The translations under genes and the position numbers were made by a program. DNA of 64,000 nucleotides, taken from contig DAISIT010000007.1 of assembly GCA_036821845.1 (NCBI GenBank), positions 1-64,000 on the forward strand, in the 5' to 3' direction. Below the pieces are notes generated by a model. The model did not search any database and was not told where the DNA came from. It worked only from the letters and a program-made list of their open reading frames with translations. The stretch comes from JAEUMD01 sp937950105 (lineage in GTDB: Bacteria > Pseudomonadota > Alphaproteobacteria > Rhizobiales > Hyphomicrobiaceae). Of this stretch, positions 7,545 through 16,944 are shown one piece after another. Each line of letters starts with the position of its first letter. Position 1 is the stretch's first letter.

Positions 7545-10500
7545 GCGTTTCGCTGCCCTTCATCCGGCGGCCGATCGCGACCACGCTGCTGACGGTGGCG
7601 ACACTGATCGGCGGCTGGCTCGGCTATCTGCTGTTGCCGATCTCTTCGCTACCGCAGGTCGATTTCCCCACCATCCAGGTGACGACCGAGCTGCCCGGCG
7701 CCAACCCGGACACGATGGCAAACCTCGTCACCGCGCCGCTCGAGCGCCAGCTCGGACAGATCGCGTCGCTGGACTCGATGGTCTCGTCGTCGTCGCTCGG
7801 CATCAGCCAGATCACGCTGCAGTTCGCGCTCGATCGCGACATCGACGCGGCCGCGCAGGACGTGCAGGCGGCGATCGACGCGGCCGGCTCGACGCTGCCG
7901 CGCAACCTGCCGTTTCCGCCCACCTACTCGAAGGTGAACCCGGCCGACGCGCCGATCGTCACGCTGGCAATGACGTCGGACACGGTGTCCCTGCGCACGC
8001 TCTCAGATCTCGCCGACACGCTGATCGCGCAGCGTCTCTCCGCTGTGTCGGGTGTCGGTCACGTCACCGTCGAGGGTGGTATCAAACCGGCGGTGCGGAT
8101 CAAGGCCGATCTGGCCCGGCTCGCGTCCTATGGCTTGTCGATGTCGGACCTGCGCCAGGCGATCGCGGCGGCCAACGTGGTCGGGCCGAAGGGCTCGCTC
8201 GACGGCAGCGACCAGACCTACACCATCTCCGCCAACGACCAGATCTCGAATGCGGAGCAGTACCGCACGGTCGTCGTGGCCTGGCGCAACAGCGCGCCGG
8301 TGTTTCTCACCGATGTCGCCGAGGTCACGGACGGGCTCGAGAACACGCGCGTCGGCAGCTGGTATCAGGGCAAGACGGCGGTCGTCATCAACGTGCAGCG
8401 CCAGCCCGGTGCCAACGTCATCGACACGGTCGAGCGCATCGGGCGCGAGATGCCGCGCATCGAGAAGGCGATGCCGCAGGGCGTCAAGCTGACGACGGTA
8501 CACGATCGTACGGGTACCATCCGCGCGTCCGTGCATGACGTGCAGTTCACGCTGGTGCTGGCGACGATCCTCGTCGTGCTGGTCGTGCTGGTGTTCCTTC
8601 GCTCGCTGCGCGCCACCATCATCGCCGGCATCGCGCTGCCCGTATCGCTCGTCGCTACCTTCGGCGTCATGTGGTTCATGGGCTTCTCGCTCGACAACCT
8701 GTCGCTTATGGCGCTCACCATCGCCACCGGCTTCGTCGTCGACGACGCCATCGTCATGATCGAGAACGTCGTCCGTCACATCGAGGACGGCGACAAGCCG
8801 ATGGATGCGGCGATCAAGGGCGCCGGCGAGATCGGCTTCACCGTCATCTCGCTCACCATGTCGCTGATCGCGGTGTTCATACCGCTGCTGTTCATGACCG
8901 GCATCGTCGGGCGCATGTTCCGCGAGTTCGCGCTGACGCTGACGGCGGCGGTCGTCGTATCGGCCATCGTCTCGCTGACGCTGGTGCCGATGCTCGCGGC
9001 CTATCTGATGCGCGCGGCGCCGGACAGGAGCGACGAACGGCCCGGGCTGCTGTCGCGCTTCTCGGGCGGCGTCACCGACACCTACATGCGCTCGCTCGGC
9101 TTCGTGCTGCGGCACGAGTGGGCGACGCTGCTGGCCACACTCGGCACCGTCGGGCTGACACTCTGGCTCTATATGGCCGTGCCGAAGAGCCTGCTGCCAT
9201 TGCAGGACACCGGCCTCGTCACCGCCACCATAGAAGCGGCGCCGACGTCCTCGTTCGAGGCCATGGCGCGGTTGCAGGACGACGTGACGACACGCATCCG
9301 CCGCGACCGCGACGTGACCGGCGTCGTCGCCATCGTCGGCGTCAGCGAACTCAATCCGACGCCGAACGTGGCGCATCTCAAGGTGACGCTCGCCCCGCGA
9401 GGCGAGCGTGCATCGACCGCCGACGAGGTCATGCGCCGTCTCGAACGCGAGGTGGAGCAGATCCCCGGCGTGGTCGCGACATTCAAGAGCGTGCAGGACG
9501 TGCAGATCGCGACGCGCTCATCGCCGGCTCTCTACCAGTACACGCTGGTCGGCGCCGAGGGCGGCGAGGTGAAGCGCTGGGCCGAGCGTCTCGCCGATCG
9601 CCTGCGCCGCGCGCCGCAACTCGCGGATGTCGGCACGGATCTGCAGGACGGAGGTCTGCGCGCCGTCGTCAATGTCGATCGTGCCACCGCCGGCCGTCTC
9701 GGCGTCTCGATGGCGGCGATCAACGACGCGCTGAACGATGCCTACGGGCAGCGCCAGATCTCGACCATCTTCGCGCAGGCCAACCAGTATCGCGTGGTGC
9801 TCGAGGCCGGCGATCGCTTCAGCCGTGATCCGTCGTCGCTGGCGCGCATCTACGTGCCGTCGAGCAACGGCGCGCAAGTGCCGTTGTCGGCGGTGGCGCG
9901 CGTCGAGCGTGTCGCGGCGCCGCTCGCGATCCTGCATCAGGAGCAGTTTCCGTCGGTCACCATCTCCTACAACCTGGCGCCGGGCGTAGCGCTGTCGGAA
10001 GCGATCCGGGTCGTCGAGGCAGTGAAGGCGGATGTCGGTCTGCCGACCTCGGTGACGGGCAGCTATTCGGGTGACGCGGCCGAGTTCTCGCGGGCGCTCG
10101 ACGGCCAGCCCTGGCTGATCCTCGCGGCGATCGTCTGCATCTACATCGTGCTCGGCGTGCTCTACGAGAGCTACGTGCATCCGTTCACGATCCTGACGAC
10201 GCTGCCCTCAGCCGGCATCGGTGCCCTGCTGGCGCTCATGCTGACAGGCATGGACCTGTCGCTGGTCGCGCTGATCGGCATCGTTCTGCTGATGGGCATC
10301 GTCAAGAAAAACGCGATCCTGATGATCGACTTCGCGCTCGAAGCCGAGCGTCAGCGCGGCGCGACGCCACGCGAGGCGATCATCGAAGCCTGCCACCTGC
10401 GCTTCCGCCCGATCCTGATGACGACGCTGGCCGCGCTGCTCGGCGCGCTGCCGCTCGCCATCGAGAGCGGTACGGGGTCGGAGCTGCGCAATCCGCTCGG

Positions 10501-10687
10501 CGTGACGATCGTCGGCGGCCTGCTGCTGTCGCAACTGCTGACGCTCTACACGACGCCGGTGATCTACCTGACCATGGAACGCTTGCGGCAGCGGCTGTCG
10601 CGCCAGCGGGATGTGGCCGAGGCTGAGCGCGCGACGCCGGTGTCTGTCACCGCACCGGTCGCTGCGCCTGCGGAGTCGTCGCCATGA
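7541..10687 (+). CDS. mdtB: RND efflux inner-membrane pump, MdtB-like
   Basis: Proton-driven RND transporter of 1048 residues, normal for the hydrophobe/amphiphile efflux family. It has the N-terminal helix (FIRRPIATTLLTVATLIGG), two large periplasmic loops, and two blocks of transmembrane helices. The proton-relay aspartates lie in FVVDDAIVMIEN (D401-D402), and the second block carries YIVLGVLYESYVHP and GIVKKNAILMIDFA. Two consecutive pump genes behind one adaptor are the mark of MdtABC/MuxABC systems, where the pumps form heterotrimers. Substrates cannot be read from sequence. It overlaps both neighbours by 4 bases (ATGA). Confidence 0.93.
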   Translation: MSVSLPFIRRPIATTLLTVATLIGGWLGYLLLPISSLPQVDFPTIQVTTELPGANPDTMANLVTAPLERQLGQIASLDSMVSSSSLGISQITLQFALDRDIDAAAQDVQAAIDAAGSTLPRNLPFPPTYSKVNPADAPIVTLAMTSDTVSLRTLSDLADTLIAQRLSAVSGVGHVTVEGGIKPAVRIKADLARLASYGLSMSDLRQAIAAANVVGPKGSLDGSDQTYTISANDQISNAEQYRTVVVAWRNSAPVFLTDVAEVTDGLENTRVGSWYQGKTAVVINVQRQPGANVIDTVERIGREMPRIEKAMPQGVKLTTVHDRTGTIRASVHDVQFTLVLATILVVLVVLVFLRSLRATIIAGIALPVSLVATFGVMWFMGFSLDNLSLMALTIATGFVVDDAIVMIENVVRHIEDGDKPMDAAIKGAGEIGFTVISLTMSLIAVFIPLLFMTGIVGRMFREFALTLTAAVVVSAIVSLTLVPMLAAYLMRAAPDRSDERPGLLSRFSGGVTDTYMRSLGFVLRHEWATLLATLGTVGLTLWLYMAVPKSLLPLQDTGLVTATIEAAPTSSFEAMARLQDDVTTRIRRDRDVTGVVAIVGVSELNPTPNVAHLKVTLAPRGERASTADEVMRRLEREVEQIPGVVATFKSVQDVQIATRSSPALYQYTLVGAEGGEVKRWAERLADRLRRAPQLADVGTDLQDGGLRAVVNVDRATAGRLGVSMAAINDALNDAYGQRQISTIFAQANQYRVVLEAGDRFSRDPSSLARIYVPSSNGAQVPLSAVARVERVAAPLAILHQEQFPSVTISYNLAPGVALSEAIRVVEAVKADVGLPTSVTGSYSGDAAEFSRALDGQPWLILAAIVCIYIVLGVLYESYVHPFTILTTLPSAGIGALLALMLTGMDLSLVALIGIVLLMGIVKKNAILMIDFALEAERQRGATPREAIIEACHLRFRPILMTTLAALLGALPLAIESGTGSELRNPLGVTIVGGLLLSQLLTLYTTPVIYLTMERLRQRLSRQRDVAEAERATPVSVTAPVAAPAESSP

Positions 10688-13600
10688 GCGGGCCCGGCAA
10701 CGACGTCATCACGCCTGCCGACAAGCCGGTCGCGGCGGCGCTGGAACGCATCTCGTCGGGCTTCTCGCGCCCGTTCATTCTGCGCCCCGTTGCAACGACG
10801 CTGCTCGCCATCGCCATCCTGCTCGCCGGCGTCGTCGCGTTCCGTGTCCTCGCGGTCGCCAGCCTGCCCTCGGTCGACATGCCGACCATTCGCGTCAGCG
10901 CGACCCGACCCGGCGCCGATCCCGCGACCATGGCGTCGACGGTCGCCGCGCCGCTCGAGCGCCGGCTCGGCCAGATCGCCGGCGTTACCGAGATGACGTC
11001 GGTCAACGCCCTCGGCTCGACGCGCATCGTGCTTCAGTTCGACCTCGGCCGCTCGATCGACGGCGCCGCGCAGGACGTGCAAGCCGCGCTCAACGCCGCC
11101 GCCGCCGATCTGCCGAGCGACATGCCGACGCTGCCGAGCTTCCGCAAGGCCAACCCCAACGCCATGCCGGTCATCATCCTGGCGATGACGTCCGACACCA
11201 TGCCGGCCTCCGCCATCTTCGATGCCGCCGATACCACGGTCGTTCAGCGTATCGCCCAGATCGACGGCGTCGGCGAGGTCAACGTCTCCGGCGCGGAACA
11301 GCCGGCGATCCGCGTCCGGCTCGATCCGGTGCGGATCGCCGCCATGGGTCTCACCAGCGAGGACGTGCGCTCGGCGATCGTCAACGCCAACACGCTCGCC
11401 CCGCTCGGCTCGATCGACGGCGCCGACGAATTGATCGCACTCGACACCAATGCGCAGATCCGCACCGTGGACGAATATCGCGACATCATCGTCAAGACCG
11501 CGGCGGGCGTGCCGGTGAAGCTGGGAGACATTGCCGAGGTCGTGCAGGGCACGCGCAACTCGCGCTCGTCGGCGTTCTTCAACCTGAAGCCCGCCGTGCT
11601 GCTGATGATCGCCAAACAGGCGGACGCCAACGTCATCGAGACGGTCGATCGCGTCAAGGAGCTGCTGCCGGAACTCAAACGCTGGATTCCGGCAGGCATC
11701 GACATTTCGGTGCTCTCCGATCGCACGGCGACCATCCGCGCCTCGGTTCACGACATGGAGCTGACGCTGGCGCTGTCGATCGCGCTGGTGATGCTGGTGG
11801 TGTTCGTATTCCTGCGCCGCTCGGCACCCACCATCGCCGCCGGCATCACGGTGCCGCTGGCGCTGGCCGGCACCATCGCGCTGATGTGGGTCGCGGGCTT
11901 CTCCATCAACAACCTGACGCTGATGGCCCTCGCCATCTCGGTCGGGTTCGTCGTCGATGACGCCATCGTCATGATCGAGAACGTGCATCGCAATCTCGAA
12001 CGTGGGTTGACGCCGATCCACACGGCGCTGGCGGGCGCGCGCGAGATCGGCTTCACCGTGCTCGCCATCTCGATCTCGCTGGTCGCGGCGTTCATTCCGC
12101 TGCTGTTCATGGGCGGCATCGCCGGCAAGCTGCTCAACGAGTTCGCCGTGACCATGACGTTCGCGATCGCGGTCTCGACGTTGGTGTCGCTGTCGGTGAC
12201 GCCGATGGTGCTGGCGCATTACGTCCGGCACGCGCCCGATCGCAGGCCCTCCCGGTTCGATTCCATGATCGAAGGCGGTCTCGCCCGTCTCGCCAGTGGC
12301 TACACGCGCACGCTCGACGTTGCATTGAACTGGAAGAAGATGACGCTGCTGTCGCTCGTCGGCGTCATCGCGGCGACGGTGCTCGTTTTCGTGCAGATGC
12401 CGAAGGGGCTGTTTCCGCAGGACGACACCGGCCTCGTCATGGCGAGCATGGAGGGTGCCGCGGACACCTCGTTCGAGAAGCTCAACGAGCTGGCGAAGCG
12501 AGCAGTCGAGATCGTCCTCGCGGATACAGCGGTCGAAAGCGTCGGTTCCTCGGTCGGAGCGTCGTTCTTCGGCGGGCCGTCGAACTCGGCGCGCATGTTC
12601 GTCGCGCTGAAGCCGATCGAGCAGCGCGGCGGCAAGACCTCGCAGCAGGTGATCGACCGTCTGCGCGGACCGCTGTCGGGCATCCCCGGTCTCAGCGTCT
12701 TTCCGCGCGCCATGCAGGACATGCGCGGCGGGGGGCGCGATTCCAAGTCCAGTTACCAGTTGACGCTGTGGGGCACGGACGTCGACGAACTGTACGGCTG
12801 GGTGCCGCGCGTCGTCGAGGCGATGAAGGCGGTGCCCGGCCTCGCCGACGTGACGACGGATCGCGAGCAGGGCGGGCTCGAACTCAAGGTGGCCGTCGAC
12901 AAGCAGGCGGCGGCGCGGCTCGGCGTCAGCGTGCAGGATATCGACAGCGCGCTCGGCAATGCGTTTGCGCAGAAGCAGGTGTCGGTGATCTACAGCGCGC
13001 GCAACCAGTATCGCGTGATCCTCGAGATCGATCCGAAGCTGCAGCGCGATCCGACCGATCTCGACAACGTCTACGTCCGCGCGCGCGATGGCGCGCCGAT
13101 CCCGATCCGCTCGGTGATCCGCACGGAGCGCGGACTGGCGCCCCTGGTCGTCAATCACCAGGGACCTTTCCCCGCGGTCACCGTCAGCTACAACCTGGCG
13201 GCCGGCATGACGCTCGACGAGGCGCAGACGAATATCGCCAATGCGCTGGCGCGCCTCGGTGCACCGGAGTCGCTGCGCATCGAGGCAGCGGGCGATGCAA
13301 AGACCCAGCGCCAGGGGGCGGGTGCCCAGCCGTTGCTGATCCTCGCGGCACTTTTAGCGGTCTACATCGTGCTCGGCGTGCTCTACGAGAGCTACGCGCA
13401 CCCGTTGACGATCATCTCGACGCTGCCGTCGGCCGGGCTCGGCGCGCTGCTGGCGTTGTGGCTCGCCGGCATGGAGCTGTCGATGATCGCCTTCATCGGC
13501 ATCATCCTGCTCATCGGCATCGTCAAGAAGAACGGTATCATGCTGGTCGACTTCGCGCTCGACGCCGAACGCCGGCTGGGGCTGCCGCCGCTGGACGCCA

Positions 13601-13911
13601 TCCGTGCCGCCGCGCGCGAGCGCTTCCGGCCGATCCTGATGACATCGCTGGCGGCGATCTTCGGCGCCATTCCGCTGGCGATCGCGGCCGGTCCCGGTGC
13701 GGAGCTGCGCCGCCCGCTTGGCGTCGCCATCATCGGTGGCCTCGTCGTGTCGCAGATCCTGACGCTGTACACGACGCCCGTCATCTACCTGATGCTCGAC
13801 CGCCTGCACCGGAAGCTGTGGGGCAAGGGCGCCGAGACGACGGCGGCGGCGGACACGCCGGCCGAAGTCGACGTTCAAGCTGGGCAGCAACCGGCTGCCA
13901 GTTCGACCTAA
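10684..13911 (+). CDS. mdtC: RND efflux inner-membrane pump, MdtC-like
   Basis: Second RND pump of the operon, 1075 residues. About 25 extra residues precede the first helix (FILRPVATTLLAIAILLAG). It retains the proton-relay pair in FVVDDAIVMIEN (D425-D426) and the second-block signatures YIVLGVLYESYAHP and GIVKKNGIMLVDFALDAERR. It is clearly paralogous to the preceding gene but well diverged, as expected for a B/C pair with distinct roles in the heterotrimer. Last gene of the operon; the infC gene converges on it, with a shared gap of 83 bases containing a terminator. Confidence 0.93.
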   Translation: MSGPGNDVITPADKPVAAALERISSGFSRPFILRPVATTLLAIAILLAGVVAFRVLAVASLPSVDMPTIRVSATRPGADPATMASTVAAPLERRLGQIAGVTEMTSVNALGSTRIVLQFDLGRSIDGAAQDVQAALNAAAADLPSDMPTLPSFRKANPNAMPVIILAMTSDTMPASAIFDAADTTVVQRIAQIDGVGEVNVSGAEQPAIRVRLDPVRIAAMGLTSEDVRSAIVNANTLAPLGSIDGADELIALDTNAQIRTVDEYRDIIVKTAAGVPVKLGDIAEVVQGTRNSRSSAFFNLKPAVLLMIAKQADANVIETVDRVKELLPELKRWIPAGIDISVLSDRTATIRASVHDMELTLALSIALVMLVVFVFLRRSAPTIAAGITVPLALAGTIALMWVAGFSINNLTLMALAISVGFVVDDAIVMIENVHRNLERGLTPIHTALAGAREIGFTVLAISISLVAAFIPLLFMGGIAGKLLNEFAVTMTFAIAVSTLVSLSVTPMVLAHYVRHAPDRRPSRFDSMIEGGLARLASGYTRTLDVALNWKKMTLLSLVGVIAATVLVFVQMPKGLFPQDDTGLVMASMEGAADTSFEKLNELAKRAVEIVLADTAVESVGSSVGASFFGGPSNSARMFVALKPIEQRGGKTSQQVIDRLRGPLSGIPGLSVFPRAMQDMRGGGRDSKSSYQLTLWGTDVDELYGWVPRVVEAMKAVPGLADVTTDREQGGLELKVAVDKQAAARLGVSVQDIDSALGNAFAQKQVSVIYSARNQYRVILEIDPKLQRDPTDLDNVYVRARDGAPIPIRSVIRTERGLAPLVVNHQGPFPAVTVSYNLAAGMTLDEAQTNIANALARLGAPESLRIEAAGDAKTQRQGAGAQPLLILAALLAVYIVLGVLYESYAHPLTIISTLPSAGLGALLALWLAGMELSMIAFIGIILLIGIVKKNGIMLVDFALDAERRLGLPPLDAIRAAARERFRPILMTSLAAIFGAIPLAIAAGPGAELRRPLGVAIIGGLVVSQILTLYTTPVIYLMLDRLHRKLWGKGAETTAAADTPAEVDVQAGQQPAASST

Positions 13912-13928
13912 CCGCTCTCGGCGTGCGC

Positions 13929-13963
13929 AAAACAAAAGGCACGCGCCTTTCAAAGCGCGTGCC
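13929..13963 (-). terminator. Rho-independent terminator of infC
   Basis: A 9-base perfect stem (plus strand GGCACGCGC at 13938-13946 and GCGCGTGCC at 13955-13963) is followed, on the minus strand, by TTTTGTTTT. This suits infC, whose stop codon is 32 bases away. On the plus strand no T-run follows, so it should not terminate mdtC efficiently. Confidence 0.85.
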
Positions 13964-13994
13964 TCGAATGTGGGGCGGGGGCCTGTCGCGCAGC

Positions 13995-14534
13995 TCAGCG
14001 CGGCGACAGCACCATGACCATCTGGCGGCCTTCGAGGCGCGGTTCGCTTTCGACCTTGGCGATACCCTCGACCTCGGCCTTCACCCGCTGCAGGACCTGC
14101 ATGCCGAGTTCCTGGTGCGCCATCTCGCGGCCGCGAAAGCGCAGCGTCACCTTGACCTTGTCGCCTTCCTCGAAGAAGCGGCGGATAGCCTTCAGCTTGA
14201 CGTCGTAGTCGTGGTCGTCGATCGCAGGGCGCATCTTGATCTCCTTGATCTCGACGACCTTCTGCTTCTTGCGTGCCTCGGCTGCCTTCTTCTGCTGCTC
14301 GAACTTGAACTTGCCGAAGTCCATGATCTTGCAGACAGGCGGCTCTGCGTCGGGCGAAATCTCGACGAGGTCGAGCCCGGCCTGCGTGGCCTTCTCCATG
14401 GCATCGAAGCGGCTGACAACGCCGACGTTGTCGCCATTCTCATCGATCAGGCGGATCTCGCGGGCCCGGATCGCATCGTTGATCCTCGGGCCGGATTGCT
14501 CGCGCTCGGGCGCGGCACGTGACGGGCGACGGAT
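13995..14534 (-). CDS. infC: Translation initiation factor IF-3, rare ATC start codon
   Basis: IF3 keeps 30S subunits free and proofreads start codons. Residues about 15-85 form the N-terminal domain (INDAIRAREIRLIDENGDNVGVV, VEISPDAEPPVCKIMDFGKFKFE), residues 90-179 the C-terminal domain (EIKMRPAIDDHDYDVKL, TLRFRGREMAHQELG, ESEPRLEGRQMVMVLSPR). I place the start at ATC 14534: AGGAGAG (14541-14547) sits 6 bases upstream, and the resulting N-terminus (RRPSRAAP) resembles other alphaproteobacterial IF3 proteins. A GTG at 14564 would add ten residues containing the ribosome-binding site itself. Rare AUU/AUC/AUA starts are a conserved feature of infC and underlie autorepression by IF3. Confidence 0.93.
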   Translation of the reverse strand: MRRPSRAAPEREQSGPRINDAIRAREIRLIDENGDNVGVVSRFDAMEKATQAGLDLVEISPDAEPPVCKIMDFGKFKFEQQKKAAEARKKQKVVEIKEIKMRPAIDDHDYDVKLKAIRRFFEEGDKVKVTLRFRGREMAHQELGMQVLQRVKAEVEGIAKVESEPRLEGRQMVMVLSPR

Positions 14535-14848
14535 GTTGGTCTCTCCTGTTGTAGCCTCGGACACATGAAATAATGCGGCATTCTCGCGAATTCCGGCTTC
14601 GCGCTCAATGCCCGTGGATCACACCCGGCGGTCCAGCGGTTGACATTGTATTGCGATATAGCCGGTTTCGGCCGCAGCGTGACAAAATCGCCGCAGCCCG
14701 ATCAGCCGGATAGGGATTGCCAGCCGCACCCTGTCCAACCGTTCGGTTGGCAGCGTTGCCACAGCAAGGCAATCTGGACAACAGATTGGAATTTGGCTGC
14801 CAAGTCAAGCTCACCTGGCGCAGTCGGCGTGTTTACCGGCCGTCGAGG
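14535..14848. other. Upstream region of infC and downstream region of the glycosyltransferase
   Basis: About 310 non-coding bases. It must contain the infC promoter on the minus strand; the best match I see is TTGTCA with TATATC 19 bases later (around 14655-14690), which is weak. A perfect 7-base inverted repeat with a TT centre (CCAACCG-TT-CGGTTGG) lies at 14735-14750. It is unclear whether this serves infC, the transposed order, or nothing. Confidence 0.35.
14541..14547 (-). promoter_or_regulatory. Ribosome-binding site that decides the infC start
   Basis: The minus strand reads AGGAGAG, six bases before the ATC at 14534-14532. No ATG, GTG or TTG occurs at a usable distance in the IF3 frame, so this site supports initiation at the non-canonical codon. 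Confidence 0.75.
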
Positions 14849-16078
14849 TTACGAATTGGCGGCTGCCTCGGCTTGCTCTGCGGCGGTCATGAAGGCTGCC
14901 GCGAGGCGGGTATCGAGCAGCTCGTCGTAGACGGAGAGGGTCTTTGCGCGCATGGCGCGGAGGGAAAAGCGCTCGATGACGTTGCCGCGCGCCCGCTCGC
15001 CTATGCGGGCGTGCTCCTCGGGCGGCAGCGTCAGGCCCTCGCGCAGGGCGTCCGCCAGCGCCAGGGCGTCGCCCGCCGCCACCAGCCAGCCGGTGCGGCG
15101 GTCCGGGCCCGAATTCTCGCGCGTGAGCACGGTTTCCTGCGGCGCGCCGATGGCCGTCGCGATCACCGGGCAGCGCATGATCTGCGATTCCGCCGCCGCC
15201 CGCCCGAACGCCTCGGGCTCGGTCGAGGCGACGACCCCAAGATACGAGGCCGCGAACGCCGCCGGGATGTCCGAGACGTGCCCGACCAGGCGAACGGTCT
15301 GCTGCAGCCCGGCCGCCTCGATCTGCTGCGCGAGCCCGCGGGCATAGTCCTCGCGGCCCTGCGCGTCGCCAGCCAGCACGATGACCGCGTCGCGTCCCGG
15401 GTCGCCCGGCGCGTCGCGCAGAAGGCGCGCCGCCTCGATCAGGACGCCCTGTCCCTTCCACGACGTCAGGCGCGCGGCCTGCAGTACGACGCGCTCCCCG
15501 TCACGCACGCCCCATGCCGCGCGCAGGGCGGCGACGCGTTCGGGTGCGATGCGGCCGGGGTCGAAAATGGCGCCGTCGACGCCGCGATGGATGACGCGGA
15601 TCCGTTCTGCCGGTGTGGCGTAGCGCGCACGCACGAGGTCGGCGGTGAAGTTGGAGTTGGCGATGACCAGATCGCCGCGCGCCATGACGCTGTTATAGAG
15701 CTTCTTGGCGGCGCCGCTCTCGTTATAGGCGCCGTGATAAGTCGTGACGAAGCGGCGCCCGGTGCGGCGCGCCGCGGCCAGCGCACTCCACGCTGGCGCA
15801 CGGCTGCGGGCATGAACGAGATCGACGCCCTCGCGCTCGATCAGCCGGGCGATGGCGGCGGCATTGGCGAGCAGCTTCGCCGGGTTCTTGGTCGCGGCTG
15901 CAAAGCGCACGAACTCGCCGCCTGCCGCCGCGAGATCACCTTCCATGCGTCCGCCCTCGCTCAGCACGATGGCGCGCCCTCCGGCAGCGACGATCGCTTC
16001 GGCGATTTCGACCGTGGTGCGCTCGGCGCCGCCGGTGTCGAGATCGGGAATGATCTGCAGTATGGTCGGGCGCTTCAT
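14849..16078 (-). CDS. GT4-type glycosyltransferase
   Basis: A 409-residue GT-B-fold glycosyltransferase. The N-terminal half has TILQIIPDLDTGGAERTTVE, the acceptor-side glycine loop of this family, and HARSRAPAW; the C-terminal half has VVLQAARLTSWKGQG (sugar-nucleotide side), LVGHVSDIPAAF and the E-x7-E motif EPEAFGRAAAE. It probably adds a sugar from a nucleotide donor to a surface polysaccharide or lipid at the cytoplasmic face of the membrane. The start at 16078 (MKRPTILQ) is the conserved family beginning; an in-frame extension overlaps the divergent gene. No other polysaccharide genes are adjacent, so the acceptor is unknown. Confidence 0.88.
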   Translation of the reverse strand: MKRPTILQIIPDLDTGGAERTTVEIAEAIVAAGGRAIVLSEGGRMEGDLAAAGGEFVRFAAATKNPAKLLANAAAIARLIEREGVDLVHARSRAPAWSALAAARRTGRRFVTTYHGAYNESGAAKKLYNSVMARGDLVIANSNFTADLVRARYATPAERIRVIHRGVDGAIFDPGRIAPERVAALRAAWGVRDGERVVLQAARLTSWKGQGVLIEAARLLRDAPGDPGRDAVIVLAGDAQGREDYARGLAQQIEAAGLQQTVRLVGHVSDIPAAFAASYLGVVASTEPEAFGRAAAESQIMRCPVIATAIGAPQETVLTRENSGPDRRTGWLVAAGDALALADALREGLTLPPEEHARIGERARGNVIERFSLRAMRAKTLSVYDELLDTRLAAAFMTAAEQAEAAANS

Positions 16079-16137
16079 CGGGCTCGCGAATTCAAGGCAC
16101 TGGCTCGGCGACTTCAAAGGCAACGAGGTGTCATAGG

Positions 16138-16926
16138 ATGACGGCGACGGAACCGCAATTCTTCCATGTCGGCACGCCGGAGCACGAGCGGCGGATCGCA
16201 TATCTGATGGACACGGGACGCGCGGAGGCAGGGCCTGGCCTCGTCTGGCTGGCGGGGCTCAAGTCGGACATGGTGTCGACCAAGGCGGCGGCGCTGGCCG
16301 AATGGGCCGGGACGCGGGGCTTGCCGATGACGCGGTTCGACTATTCCGGTCACGGCCGGTCGAGTGGGCGCTTCGAGGATGCTGTGGTCGGTGACTGGCT
16401 CGAGGAAGCGCGCGCGGTCTTCACCCGCCTGACGCGTGGGACGCAGATCCTGGTCGGCTCGTCGACGGGCGGGCACGTGGCGCTGCTGCTGCTGCGCGAT
16501 CTCTTGCGCACAGCGCCAGCCGAGGCGGCGCGCATCAAGGCGCTGGTGTTGATCGCGCCGGCCTGGGACCTGACCGAAGAGCTGATGTGGAACGAGTTTG
16601 ACGCGGAGGCCCGCCGCGAGCTGACGGAGAACGGCGTGTTTTATCGGCCGTCGGCGTATGGCGAACCGTACGCCATCACGCGCCGCTTTATCGAGGAGGG
16701 TCGCAATCATCTGTTCAAGGGTGAGCCGTTCGATCCGGGCCGACCGGTGGTGATCCTGCAAGGCGTGCAGGACGCCGACGTGCCGGTGGCGCACGCGCGC
16801 CGTCTGGCGGGCTTTCTCACCGGCGGGTGGGCGCGGCTCATCGAAGTCGCGGACGGCGAGCACCGCATGTCGCGCCCGCAGGACCTCGCGCTCTTGTATG
16901 GCGAGATCGAGCGGCTGTTGCGGTAG
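16138..16926 (+). CDS. Alpha/beta hydrolase
   Basis: A 262-residue alpha/beta-hydrolase. The oxyanion-side region is WLAGLKSDM, the nucleophile elbow is GSSTGG (serine in the GxSxG position, about residue 105), the acid is likely D in GVQDADVP near 210 and the histidine is in GEHRMSRP near 242. FDYSGHGRSSG is characteristic of the esterase/thioesterase-like group related to BEM46/ABHD10. It is divergent from the glycosyltransferase (59 bases between starts) and converges with maeB (18 bases). The substrate cannot be told; carboxylester or acyl-thioester hydrolysis is likely. Confidence 0.85.
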   Translation: MTATEPQFFHVGTPEHERRIAYLMDTGRAEAGPGLVWLAGLKSDMVSTKAAALAEWAGTRGLPMTRFDYSGHGRSSGRFEDAVVGDWLEEARAVFTRLTRGTQILVGSSTGGHVALLLLRDLLRTAPAEAARIKALVLIAPAWDLTEELMWNEFDAEARRELTENGVFYRPSAYGEPYAITRRFIEEGRNHLFKGEPFDPGRPVVILQGVQDADVPVAHARRLAGFLTGGWARLIEVADGEHRMSRPQDLALLYGEIERLLR

Positions 16927-16944
16927 AGCGACCGGCGCGCCCGT

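Noticed and set aside
10564..13158. 864-codon open frame antisense to mdtC.
   Set aside because: Composition typical of antisense to RND genes (Arg, His, Asp, Gln-rich); no recognisable domain.
14640..14662. TTGACA followed by TATAGC as a plus-strand promoter.
   Set aside because: Spacing is only 11 bases and no plus-strand gene lies downstream within 1.4 kb.
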